Source: Pantoea sp. Mb-10
GTDB lineage: Bacteria > Pseudomonadota > Gammaproteobacteria > Enterobacterales > Enterobacteriaceae
Reading direction: 5' to 3'
DNA: 64,000 nucleotides
Assembly (NCBI RefSeq): GCF_021272205.1
Contig: NZ_JAJSDX010000006.1
Span: 248,001-312,000, forward strand
The notes under the pieces are model-generated. The model did not search any database and had not been told where the DNA came from. It saw only the letters and a list, made by a program, of their open reading frames with translations. Positions 18,238 through 26,856 of this stretch are shown here, piece after piece (within the stretch, counting starts at the first letter, position 1; each line of letters opens with the position of its first letter). A program made the position numbers and the translations under genes.

Positions 18238-20208
18238 TTAAAACGTCGCGTTCAGGCCAACGTTCCAGCTCACCTGATGGTAATCGCTATTGCCTGCGAC
18301 GCTAGAGACCCCGGCAAAAGCGCTGACCGTCTCGCCGATCGGCACGCTGGCACCCAGCGACAGATCGACCCAGTTTTTGTCCCCTGAATCCACGCGGCGG
18401 GTAAACGCCGTGCGGGTCGATTTCAAGCCACCGCGTACGGCAGTATCGGTATCGCCAAACTGATGGTTCATGGTGACTTGCGCCCACGGGTTAACAGGCC
18501 ATTGTTGACTGTCAATACGCCAGCCTAGCGCACCGATCTGGGAATGCTGAGTTTGGTCGGAAAAGCGCATCGCCGTGCTGCTATCACCGTTTTCGCTGTA
18601 CCCGCCAATGCGGCCATAATCCAGCGCGTAGCTGGCGACCGGCCCGGTGGTCAGGTGGGTGCCGAGAGGAATATCCCATCCGGCCTGCACCCGCGCCCCC
18701 AGCAGTTTACCGCTGCTGTTGCCCTGCTCACTGCGCGTGGCCGGTCCAATCGCGATACGGCGCTCAATACTGTCGACATCCAAATCCGCGTAATGCAGAT
18801 CGGCATTCACCCAGCCTTGGTCAAACACGGTAAGCTGGCTGTAGAGTGCCACCAGGTTACCGCGTAATTTATAATCGAATTTGGCGGAAGGCTTCATCCG
18901 CTGGTCGCTGGCCGAGAGCAGCACACCGGTTTGCCAGTTGTCGGTGATTTGATACCCGACCCCAACGCTGAGATTGGCGCTGGTGGCATCGCCCGCCTGT
19001 TCGCTGCCGCGATAATCCAGCCGCTGTCCCGCATAGCCGCCGAACACCGTAACATCACCCGCGGACGCAGGACGCTTGCGCTGCTGCTGCAGATGACCGT
19101 CCAGCGTGTTGTGCATATCACGCGTCATCATCAGCGGCGATTGTGACAGTGACGCCACCTGAGCAGGCGCATCAAGAATCGACTGAATGTATTGCGCAAT
19201 CATGGCGTGTACCGCCGGGCTGGGATGCAAACGGTCGGCAAACAGATACGCCTGCTCAGTGCTAAAACCGGCGTCTGAGGAGCGGCAATCGGCGGCCGAG
19301 GTGCCCACCGGACACGCGAACCCCAAGGTGTTGGTGAGACCATAGCGGTAGGGATCGGCGATCACCTCATTCAGCAACCCGGCAATATCCGCGCGCACAA
19401 TGTTACCGTTGAGTGTCGCTAACTGTGCTTCCTCCTGCTGGTTATATTGCTCCGCCAGCGACGTAGCGAGCGCGCTGGAGGATTGCCACAGTTGGTATAA
19501 CTGCTGCGCCAGCGCATCGCGCACCAGCGGGATGCTGGAGAGTTCTCCGGCCGCCGCCGTAAAGGCCGTGAGCGCCGCCTGGTTGCGCGCCGCCAGCGTC
19601 GGCGTCGTGGCGTTATCCAGCGACTGAAACGCGGCCGTCAGTGCCGAAGCCCCCAGCGGGGTAGCGATCAATTCCACGATCAGCGGCGTAACGCCTAACT
19701 GCGGCACATTGGGCACGATGACGGTGCCTGCGCCTGCGTTCAACAGCGTGCCCACCTGTGACGCCGCCGCCGTCGCGCTGTTCGTGACGGTCGTCCGCGC
19801 CGTTAACGGCGTCATCAGCACCGCCTGGCCGATATCATTCGCCCCTATCCAGTGAATGTAGAGCCCGTTGCTGTCAGCCCGCCCACCGGTGGACTGCAGA
19901 TACGCCGCCAGCTGATCTTGGGTATTGAGCTGAGGATCAAGCGCCGGCACCGCCACCGCGCCGCCCTGCGCATAATTGCGCCCACCTGCGGAAGACGGTT
20001 GTAAATTTTCCCCCAGCCGTGCGGCGAGGATTTCGTCGTAGAGCGCATGCTGACTGCCGTCAAAGGTGTAACGCCCCACGTTGCCGCCGTCGCTCAGGCT
20101 ATCGCCGAACACCGTGAGATTGTCCCACGCCAGCGCCGAAGCCGACGACAGCAGCGCTGCACAAGTTGCAAGGCGCAACGCAGACAGCGCGAAAGTGCGA
20201 TTTTTCAT
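18238..20208 (-). CDS. estA: EstA-type GDSL esterase autotransporter
   Basis: A 656-residue type V autotransporter anchored in the outer membrane. It has a signal peptide (cleavage after SALA, about residue 27), a GDSL/SGNH esterase passenger with VFGDSLSDGGNVG (catalytic serine), WIGANDIGQ (Asn block) and FADRLHPSPAVH (Asp-His pair), then a linker and a C-terminal beta-barrel of about 280 residues ending in the outer-membrane terminal phenylalanine (GLNATF). Size and layout match Pseudomonas EstA (646 residues), which affects rhamnolipid production, motility and biofilm. It converges with digH with 25 bp between the stops. Confidence 0.88.
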   Translation of the reverse strand: MKNRTFALSALRLATCAALLSSASALAWDNLTVFGDSLSDGGNVGRYTFDGSQHALYDEILAARLGENLQPSSAGGRNYAQGGAVAVPALDPQLNTQDQLAAYLQSTGGRADSNGLYIHWIGANDIGQAVLMTPLTARTTVTNSATAAASQVGTLLNAGAGTVIVPNVPQLGVTPLIVELIATPLGASALTAAFQSLDNATTPTLAARNQAALTAFTAAAGELSSIPLVRDALAQQLYQLWQSSSALATSLAEQYNQQEEAQLATLNGNIVRADIAGLLNEVIADPYRYGLTNTLGFACPVGTSAADCRSSDAGFSTEQAYLFADRLHPSPAVHAMIAQYIQSILDAPAQVASLSQSPLMMTRDMHNTLDGHLQQQRKRPASAGDVTVFGGYAGQRLDYRGSEQAGDATSANLSVGVGYQITDNWQTGVLLSASDQRMKPSAKFDYKLRGNLVALYSQLTVFDQGWVNADLHYADLDVDSIERRIAIGPATRSEQGNSSGKLLGARVQAGWDIPLGTHLTTGPVASYALDYGRIGGYSENGDSSTAMRFSDQTQHSQIGALGWRIDSQQWPVNPWAQVTMNHQFGDTDTAVRGGLKSTRTAFTRRVDSGDKNWVDLSLGASVPIGETVSAFAGVSSVAGNSDYHQVSWNVGLNATF

Positions 20209-20578
20209 TATCCACTCCGTAATAGGCTAAATGCCCGACATACCAAGGAGGCGCGCACGTCATACCGCAGCGGCGCGCGCCAACAACTGTCATCAGTGAT
20301 GCGAAAAACTAATGTAAGAACAAGGACGTTTAAGGTGTAGACAGGAAGGAAACGCAATACCAGTTTACTTAACTGAAATTGCGAGCTGTGTGAGTAAGAT
20401 TTCATCTCAGCATGAGCATATTGTTCTGTTTTTACCGCTGCGTGACACGCGCGATGATTTACCTGGCTGCGCGCAGCTTAAGTTTCATTTAAGCACGCCG
20501 ATAATAATCACAGCGAGGGACTATGCGCGCCCCCAACAGGGCGAATGACTCCAACACCAGGCAGTATTTAACACTATC

Positions 20579-20621
20579 CCGGCCAGCGAAAACGCAAAGA
20601 GGCACCTAAGTGTCCGGCCGG
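20579..20621 (+). ncRNA. Structured leader RNA before the chemoreceptor gene
   Basis: The leader folds by eye into a three-way junction. The outer stem is CCGGCC (20579-20584) with GGCCGG (20616-20621). Inside are a GCG-AAAA-CGC hairpin (20586-20595) and a GGCAC-CTAA-GTGTC hairpin (20601-20614). The joining segment contains ACGCAAAG, the same core found in GEMM-I (c-di-GMP-I) riboswitches, but the GCAAACC strand expected for that class is missing. It lies about 75 bp before the BdlA-like gene. The rest of the 20209-20695 gap shows no gene. Confidence 0.35.
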
Positions 20622-20695
20622 AGTTAACCCGCGCAGCCGCAACGTATGCCGCTGTGCCTTTTCGTTCAACCATCACTATTTGCCTGAGGTCTCAC

Positions 20696-21982
20696 ATGTT
20701 CGGGGTAAAGACAGCTAACCTTCCACTGCCCTTTTCCAAAGGTGGCAATGTCCTGAGAGATGTTAATGCGATCAAGCAGCACGTCGCCTGGATCGAATTT
20801 ACGCCTAACGGCGACATTTTGACGGCAAACCCGCAATTTCTCGATGTTACCGGTTATTCGCTGCGTGACATTCAGGGCCAGCATCACCGCATGTTTTGTC
20901 CGCCGGCCTTTTCTCAAACACCTGAATATGCCGCGTTCTGGCAAACGCTGGCCTCAGGTGAGTCCGTGACCGGTATTTTCGAGCGAATCAATAAAGCGCA
21001 GCAGCGTTTTTACCTCAGCGCCACCTATTTCCCGGTGCGCGATGAAAAAGACCACGTGTATAAGGTGATTAAACTCGCCAGCGATATCACGCAGCGTCAT
21101 CAGGAGTTGGAGCACAAAGAAGCGGTGATCGCCGCGCTGGATCGATCCATGGCGGTGATTGAGTTTACGCCAGACGGCCATATTCTCACCGCTAACGACA
21201 ATTTTCTCACCCACATGGGATATACGCTTCCCGCCCTCGCCGGGCAGCACCATCGCCTGTTCTGCTTTGACGCGTTTTACGCGGAGAATCCGGATTTCTG
21301 GCGCAAAATTGCGCGCGGACAGCATTTTGTTGGCCGCTTTGAGCGTAAAACCGCCAGCGGCGAACGTATCTGGCTGGAGGCGAGTTATAACCCGGTGTTC
21401 GATGCCGAGGGCAATGTCTATAAGGTCATTAAGATCGCCTCCGACATTACCGCACGCGTAGAAGCCGCCAAGCGCGTGGCGGATATCGCCCTGACCACCT
21501 CGGAAGAGACCTCACAAATCACCGACAACGCCAATGAAGTGCTGGAAGAGACGGTGCGTAATTCCGGGCTGGTTGCGGTGCAGGTCAAGGCGGCCACCGA
21601 CATCGGCATTGAGCTGAATGACTCCGCGAAAAGCATCAATGAAGTGGTCGAAACCATCAACATGATTGCCGGCCAGACCAACATTCTGGCGCTCAACGCC
21701 GCAATCGAAGCCGCACGCGCGGGTGAAGCCGGACGCGGGTTCAGCGTGGTGGCCGATGAAGTACGCCGCCTGGCCGCCTCAACCGCCAGCGCCACCAAAA
21801 AGATCACCCAAGTGGTGGAGCTCAACACCCAGCTGATTCAGCAGATGGATCAGCAGTTAGGTGAGGTGAAACAGTTTGTGGTCTCCGAGCAGGACAAAAT
21901 CAGCGTGCTGGCGCGCAATTTGCGTGAGATCAACAGCGGCGTGCATGAGTTTGTCAATGTGATTAACCGTCTGGATGTGTAG
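20696..21982 (+). CDS. BdlA-like soluble chemoreceptor, two PAS domains
   Basis: A 428-residue protein without transmembrane segments. I start at the ATG at 20696 behind TGAGGTCTCAC. Two PAS domains (about 15-130 and 137-255) repeat the signature AxxEFTPxGxILTANxxFL and end in KVIKxASDIT. A C-terminal methyl-accepting signalling domain has the hairpin tip [20 protein letters not shown]. This architecture and size match BdlA of Pseudomonas, a biofilm dispersion regulator that senses redox or nutrient signals and acts with c-di-GMP phosphodiesterases. A histidine-containing H-H pair (QHHRMF, QHHRLF) in each PAS domain may bind a ligand or haem; that last point is inference. Confidence 0.82.
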   Translation: MFGVKTANLPLPFSKGGNVLRDVNAIKQHVAWIEFTPNGDILTANPQFLDVTGYSLRDIQGQHHRMFCPPAFSQTPEYAAFWQTLASGESVTGIFERINKAQQRFYLSATYFPVRDEKDHVYKVIKLASDITQRHQELEHKEAVIAALDRSMAVIEFTPDGHILTANDNFLTHMGYTLPALAGQHHRLFCFDAFYAENPDFWRKIARGQHFVGRFERKTASGERIWLEASYNPVFDAEGNVYKVIKIASDITARVEAAKRVADIALTTSEETSQITDNANEVLEETVRNSGLVAVQVKAATDIGIELNDSAKSINEVVETINMIAGQTNILALNAAIEAARAGEAGRGFSVVADEVRRLAASTASATKKITQVVELNTQLIQQMDQQLGEVKQFVVSEQDKISVLARNLREINSGVHEFVNVINRLDV

Positions 21983-21988
21983 CGGTCG

Positions 21989-22012
21989 AGGGGCGCTTCG
22001 CGGCGCCCCTTT
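21989..22012 (+). terminator. Terminator after the BdlA-like gene
   Basis: A GGGGCGC/GCGCCCC stem (21990-21996 with 22003-22009) with a 6-nt TTCGCG loop, followed by TTT, 7 bp after the stop codon. The remaining 22013-22240 stretch holds no gene that I can see. Confidence 0.7.
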
Positions 22013-22240
22013 GGCATGAGCGCGAAGCCGCATACCGTATCACTATTTTCATTGACGCCTCCGGGCCTCACGCCAATGCCAGAATAATGCGTTGTGTTAA
22101 TCCAAGCTCCCGCCTGACGTTTATGGCGCCCCCCAAAAGCACGACAGCAGCGCCGTTGAGGAAACCCGACCCTGCCTAAAACTCACCTTTATGCGGCATT
22201 ATTCCCGCCACGCTCGCGCAGGAATGATGCCGCAGCACCG

Positions 22241-22888
22241 TTATTCGCGAATCGGCCGGGTTTGAAACTGGACTTCCACTCGCCGGTTACGCTCATCGTC
22301 TGGTGACAGGTTGCGCAGCGGCTGCGAATCACCAAACCCCGCCACGATCACGCGCGTAGCCCTTTGCCCGTCAAGGCTGCCGATCAGTAACTTGCGCGCC
22401 TCGCGCGCGCGCGCGGCGGAGAGCGTAAAGTTATCGTCATAAACCGTGCAGAATCGGCTAAAGTCGGTGACCGGATTACTAACCTGCAGATTGTCCGTGT
22501 GACCTTCAACAAAGACCTGCGCCGAGGGTGATCCCTGAATAAACTCCGCCACGCGCGGCGCGATCTTTGCCAACGCCTCTTTGGCCTGTGGTGTAATGCA
22601 CGCGCTGCCGCGGGCGAAGATTTTATCGCGCAGCGTAATTTTACCGTTGCCAATATCAAACGCCACCAAGCCGCTGTCACCCTGCTGCGCGACGGCGTCC
22701 TGCATACTGTGCATCAGATCGTTTAACTTGCGCTGCTCGGCGGCCTGCCCGGTATTTTTTTCCTGCTCCCGCTTGAACGCAGCAAACTTGTTCTGCAACA
22801 CCGACAGCACCAGCATCAACATGACCACCGCCATCACGCCCGCCATCAGGTCTGAAATGGAGATCCACTCACTGGGTTTCTCTTTCAT
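22241..22888 (-). CDS. ZorB/MotB-like OmpA-domain protein
   Basis: A 215-residue protein, last gene of a four-gene operon. Residues 9-32 form one transmembrane helix that starts with ISDLMAGVMAVVM, with an aspartate (D13) at the position of the proton-carrying Asp of MotB and ZorB. A linker leads to a C-terminal OmpA peptidoglycan-binding domain (about 95-212), recognised by VFVEGHTDN, LSAARAREARKLL and DDERNRRVEVQF. This is the stator B subunit layout. Its start overlaps the stop of the ZorA-like gene by 4 bp (22885-22888), so the two are likely made together as an inner-membrane A5B2-type complex. OmpA/MotB domains are also found in TolR/ExbD-like or T6SS proteins, but the partner argues for a ZorAB-type motor. 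Confidence 0.75.
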   Translation of the reverse strand: MKEKPSEWISISDLMAGVMAVVMLMLVLSVLQNKFAAFKREQEKNTGQAAEQRKLNDLMHSMQDAVAQQGDSGLVAFDIGNGKITLRDKIFARGSACITPQAKEALAKIAPRVAEFIQGSPSAQVFVEGHTDNLQVSNPVTDFSRFCTVYDDNFTLSAARAREARKLLIGSLDGQRATRVIVAGFGDSQPLRNLSPDDERNRRVEVQFQTRPIRE

Positions 22889-24462
22889 ACTGTCGGCAGC
22901 GCCTCACTCTTTTTCTCTGTCAGCAGCATACGCATGTGGCGCGCTTCCATTTGTACACCGCTCATCTGCTCGCCAACTTCACCCAGCACGCGCGGAAGAT
23001 TTTGCTGTGCTTCGGCAATCTCACCAAAGCGTTTAAGCAGCATTTCCGTATGCTGATTACTGTTAGAGACAGCGCGTAGCCCCAGCTGAATTTCTGCGGT
23101 GACCTTTTCGATGAATTTGGTCATCGCGGTAACCTTGCTGTTGAGATCCAAGCTCGTGTCGGAGAACTCACTCATGGCATTCTTCAGATTATTGGCGGAT
23201 TTTTTCGTCTCCTCGCTAACCTGATTCATTGTGCGATCGATCTGCGCAGACATATTGTTAACGGAGTGACTGATTTCTCCGGTGGTTTCGGTCAGCGCCT
23301 GCGACATCTGCCCCATGTTGTTGACAAACGCCTGATCCATATTGCTGATGGACGTGCTCAATGAATCCTTTATTGCGGTCATGGTGCGCGTCATTTCCGC
23401 GCTGGACTGCGCAAGCTGCGTCCGCATTTGCTGAATGTTTTGGTTGAAGTCAGCGCTCATGCTGTTCACCACCTGGCTCAGCTCTTTACTGACGCCCTGC
23501 ATCATGCTGCCCAACTCGGTGCCTAACGTGTCCACCACCTGTTGCAAGCTGCTGGCTGAACCGGCCACTCGCTGTGAGGCATCGCTCATGGTACTGGCTG
23601 CCTGCTGAAGCGCGGCCATATTCTCCTGGCTGCTGGTGGTATAGATTTCCAGCAGCGCGCGTGACTGCTCGTTGATGCCGGCAATATCATGTAACACCGC
23701 CAGCTGATGCTGATGGCGCAGCACATCGCTCTCTTCTGCGCGCTTGGCCTGCAGCGCAAATTCATCCCGCAGTGCCGCTGTCTGCGCGGTAAACGTCTCA
23801 CGCAAAGTCGCCGTCTGAGCAGAAAGCGCCTCCACGATCTGCCCGGATGCCGCCAAACGGTGCTCCTGCTGCTGGATTGTTTGCTGGCGCTGCGCATCGT
23901 CGCGCTGCTGCTGGCTGAGGTTCATCACCTCTTTCATCTTGTTGATGCACCAGTTCAGCCGACGTTCCTCAAAGCCGTACAGCGACTCCCATACTTTCAA
24001 CAGGATAAAGGCAATGATTCCCCACGTTGAGGTCTTAAATTTGGTGCCAAGACCCTGCATCATACTCATCAGATCCTGCATTGAGCTGTCCATCGCCCCG
24101 ACGGAGTTGCCGCTGTTTTGCAGGATATCCGACGCTTTATCCAGCGCCAGACCCAGACCGAGAAAGGTGCCAAGCAGGCCAATGATTAGCAGCATACCGG
24201 GCATGATCACCGCGACTTTTTCCGCTTTGGTTGCAATCGCCTGGCTGAGTTCTGCCGCCGATCCATGCTCCGCGGTTAGCCCCGCTGGCTCGCCCTCTGC
24301 TGCACCGTGCAGCCAATTTTGCTGCCAGTTTCTCTCCCGGGCATTCTTCATGACACACCCACAGCTCACCACGACCAATAAAGCAATAATGACAAAAAAC
24401 GTCAGCTGGATCGGATCGTTGCCGGGCACCAAAAAATGGCCGACCTCCTGAAGCATACTCAT
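22885..24462 (-). CDS. ZorA/MotA/TolQ-like proton channel with long coiled coil
   Basis: A 525-residue protein. Three hydrophobic segments are visible: about 17-38, 83-107 (VAVIMPGMLLIIGLLGTFLG, with the GLLGTFLGL motif shared by MotA/TolQ/ExbB channels and ZorA) and 143-163 (TSTWGIIAFILLKVWESLYG). From about residue 170 to the end the chain is a Q/S/T/A-rich coiled coil of about 355 residues with repeating QMxxxMxQxSxE patterns, like the long cytoplasmic tail of ZorA that is thought to pass the phage signal to cytosolic effectors. It overlaps both neighbours by 4 bp. A regular flagellar MotA or TolQ lacks such a tail. Confidence 0.75.
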   Translation of the reverse strand: MSMLQEVGHFLVPGNDPIQLTFFVIIALLVVVSCGCVMKNARERNWQQNWLHGAAEGEPAGLTAEHGSAAELSQAIATKAEKVAVIMPGMLLIIGLLGTFLGLGLALDKASDILQNSGNSVGAMDSSMQDLMSMMQGLGTKFKTSTWGIIAFILLKVWESLYGFEERRLNWCINKMKEVMNLSQQQRDDAQRQQTIQQQEHRLAASGQIVEALSAQTATLRETFTAQTAALRDEFALQAKRAEESDVLRHQHQLAVLHDIAGINEQSRALLEIYTTSSQENMAALQQAASTMSDASQRVAGSASSLQQVVDTLGTELGSMMQGVSKELSQVVNSMSADFNQNIQQMRTQLAQSSAEMTRTMTAIKDSLSTSISNMDQAFVNNMGQMSQALTETTGEISHSVNNMSAQIDRTMNQVSEETKKSANNLKNAMSEFSDTSLDLNSKVTAMTKFIEKVTAEIQLGLRAVSNSNQHTEMLLKRFGEIAEAQQNLPRVLGEVGEQMSGVQMEARHMRMLLTEKKSEALPTV

Positions 24463-25715
24463 GCCGCCACCTCAACCAGCTGGGCCTGTTGAGTGCGCGC
24501 CTGACAGTCCTGCTCGAAGATGTTGGCAAAATCGACGATCAACCCCTGTTCCTGATCGGACAGCGATCCCCAGCTGCGACCGTTCTGCGCGCAATCGATC
24601 AATAGCTGACCCACGATGGCGCCTTGCTCCAGCAGATAGTCGCGCCCTTCCGCCAGTAGCGTGGCTTCGTCTTTCTCCAGCATCTGCAGGAAACCTTCCG
24701 CCGCATTGACGTAGAAGCGTTTCTCCAGCGAATCCTGACCCAGCGCCTCGAGCCGCTGGGTGTCACGTGGCAGACTTAGGCTGAGATCGTTGAGCTGCAC
24801 CCCCTCTTCGGGCTCCAACTCTTCGTTGGCTTTGGCACGCTGTAAGCGCCGGAACAACATGTTGTCTTTCGCAAGATGCCTATTCAGCAGCGCCCACTCT
24901 TCTTCTACCGCCTTACGGTTAATCTCCCAGGCGATGATCATCTCTTCAAAAATAAACGGAATAATGGGTTTGCCGAACAGGCGTTGGGTCATGTGATCCA
25001 GCTGGAGGGTTTGCGCATCGCTGAACGATGCATGCTGTTCTATCAGAGCCTGTGCCGCTTCAACGATAAAATACATATCCTGATTGATATCGTCTGCCTG
25101 CTCAATTTTCAGCATTGCGCTGTCGTAATACGCCAGCAGTTTTTGTACGGCGCGCAGCCGCAGGTAGTATTCAAAGTCTTGCAGATCGTCTTGCTCAACC
25201 GCGCGCTCGACGCTGGCCTTGACCACCAGATAGTTATTGAGTAGCGCCATGGCATCGATCGCGCCGCGCGCGTCACCCTGCAGGTGCTGCTGCGCTTCTG
25301 CCAGCACCTCTGCATGACGGCGCGCTTCGGCCATCGCCTCCTCATCCATGCGCTTTTTCTGCTGCTCTTTCGCCCAATTAATGATCCATTCAATGGCCTG
25401 CTTCACTTTTTTCGCCAAGGGACTTTTGTCGATGCTTTCCAGTAGGGCCAGCGCTTTGTCCAGCAGCACTAGCGCGCCTCTGAGCCAAGGAAACGGCATC
25501 AGATTGCCGATCTTTTGCACCACGATGCGTATCGTTGAGATGAACGGTTTCACCCGCTGCCACATTTGATTGACCTCACCGATAAAACCCTCGGCTTTCT
25601 CCGCCATAAAGTCGATGGCTTTATTCGCCAAACTTTTGGCCTTTTCCACCAGCGACGAACCGATCTCCACGACGGTTGATTTCACTGACGACCACACGTT
25701 TCTTATCCAACCCAT
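24459..25715 (-). CDS. Helical protein of unknown function in ZorAB-like operon
   Basis: A 418-residue protein that I do not recognise. It appears almost fully alpha-helical and acidic overall. The first about 140 residues are amphipathic (VKSTVVEIGSSLVEKAKSLA, later ALVLLDKALALLESIDKS), which could attach to membrane or to the coiled-coil tail of its neighbour. A charged segment (KEQQKKRMDEEAMAEARRHA) leads into a helical repeat-like middle. No nuclease, helicase or NTPase motif is visible. It starts 9 bp after the ATPase gene with an AAGGAAAAATC ribosome site and overlaps the ZorA-like gene by 4 bp. It takes the place of ZorC/D/E/F/G cytosolic partners in known Zorya types but does not obviously match them. 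Confidence 0.6.
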   Translation of the reverse strand: MGWIRNVWSSVKSTVVEIGSSLVEKAKSLANKAIDFMAEKAEGFIGEVNQMWQRVKPFISTIRIVVQKIGNLMPFPWLRGALVLLDKALALLESIDKSPLAKKVKQAIEWIINWAKEQQKKRMDEEAMAEARRHAEVLAEAQQHLQGDARGAIDAMALLNNYLVVKASVERAVEQDDLQDFEYYLRLRAVQKLLAYYDSAMLKIEQADDINQDMYFIVEAAQALIEQHASFSDAQTLQLDHMTQRLFGKPIIPFIFEEMIIAWEINRKAVEEEWALLNRHLAKDNMLFRRLQRAKANEELEPEEGVQLNDLSLSLPRDTQRLEALGQDSLEKRFYVNAAEGFLQMLEKDEATLLAEGRDYLLEQGAIVGQLLIDCAQNGRSWGSLSDQEQGLIVDFANIFEQDCQARTQQAQLVEVAA

Positions 25716-25724
25716 GATTTTTCC

Positions 25725-26666
25725 TTAGCTCACACCGAGTAATTTTTTAGCAACATCAATTTGCGAAGACGCGGCATTGCCAGCGCCCGAATTTATGGCG
25801 CTGTACGCCTGGCGCACCCGGGCGATCGACTCGCTAAGGTGGCTGAGGGTCAAGCGAGGTGGGCCTTCCCCCATTAACGCTTTGGGTAAGGCAAGACGCA
25901 GGCAGTTACGGATATCCCGCCCGGAAAGGGCGTCAGAGAGCATCACCAGCTCGTGCAGGTAAGATTGCCGGTCGCCCGCCAGTGGAATGCCACTGACCAG
26001 CATTTTCGACCAAATCGCCAGCCGTTCTGCCTCACCGGGGAGTTCAAAGCCAATATGCTGAGTAATGCGGCTAAGAAAGGCAGGATCGTAGTTTTTAACG
26101 AAGTTAGTGGCAAAGATCGCAATGCCCTGATGTTTTTCCAGTTCAATCAATAACGTTGAGCGCATAGCGTTGACTTCGTTATCGATGCCCTGCGTCACCG
26201 AGGAGAGGCGTTTACCGAGCAGCGTATCGGCCTCATCAAAGAAAAGAATGGCCCCCTCTTCGCTCGCCTGGCGGAACAAGCTGGCGATGTTTTTCGCCGT
26301 TTCCCCCATGAATTTGCTCTCAAGGTCGGCGATGCTGACCATCATGATGGGCTGTTGCAGCGACCCGGCCAGCGCCTCAGCGGTCAAGGTTTTACCCGTG
26401 CCCGGCGGACCGTAAAAATTGAGCGCCACGCCCTGCCCGGTGGGATCGACCGCTGCAAAACCCCACTGGTGATAAATGGTGTCATAGTGCTGGATTTTGG
26501 TCATCGCCTCGGCCAACTGCTGCTGTACCGTTAGCGACAGCGTAACATCCTGTTCAAGCGTAAAGCGCGGCGTGCGGCTGCGTATTTGCGTCGGGGGTTT
26601 TTCCGGGGCCTTATTGAACTCACGGGCCTGATTAAGAAGCGTAGAGGGTGCTTTAGCCGTTGACAT
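25725..26666 (-). CDS. AAA+ ATPase, first gene of ZorAB-like operon
   Basis: A 313-residue classical AAA ATPase. I use the ATG at 26666 with AAGGATT seven bases before it; an in-frame TTG lies two codons upstream. Walker A is GPPGTGKT (about 86-93), a pore-loop-like KFMGETAKN follows (about 118-126), Walker B is ILFFDEAD (about 140-147), sensor 1 is the Asn of FATN (188) and a candidate arginine finger is in FLSRI (200). There is a single AAA module with a short N-terminal tail and no protease or helicase domain, similar to spastin/Vps4/YjoB-type remodelling ATPases. It opens the four-gene operon and may remodel or gate the channel proteins; this role is inference. Confidence 0.8.
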   Translation of the reverse strand: MSTAKAPSTLLNQAREFNKAPEKPPTQIRSRTPRFTLEQDVTLSLTVQQQLAEAMTKIQHYDTIYHQWGFAAVDPTGQGVALNFYGPPGTGKTLTAEALAGSLQQPIMMVSIADLESKFMGETAKNIASLFRQASEEGAILFFDEADTLLGKRLSSVTQGIDNEVNAMRSTLLIELEKHQGIAIFATNFVKNYDPAFLSRITQHIGFELPGEAERLAIWSKMLVSGIPLAGDRQSYLHELVMLSDALSGRDIRNCLRLALPKALMGEGPPRLTLSHLSESIARVRQAYSAINSGAGNAASSQIDVAKKLLGVS

Positions 26667-26856
26667 ACCCAATCCTTGGTTGATCGCTATGGGAACGTTT
26701 ATCGGCTCGCTTAATAAAAGGTTTAATGAAATTTAAGTGATAACAGAAGCGTGGGCGGTATGACGGTAACGTAAGGCGGGAGGGTGGCATGATAACCTTT
26801 TGCGTGTCTGCCTGGCGCCAGCCGCAGCCTCGTTTGACTCACGGCTGGCCTAGGGC

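Noticed and set aside
22241-24462. Calling the channel pair flagellar MotAB or TolQR/ExbBD
   Set aside because: MotA and TolQ/ExbB lack a 355-residue coiled-coil tail, and the operon partners (AAA ATPase and helical protein) do not fit those systems.
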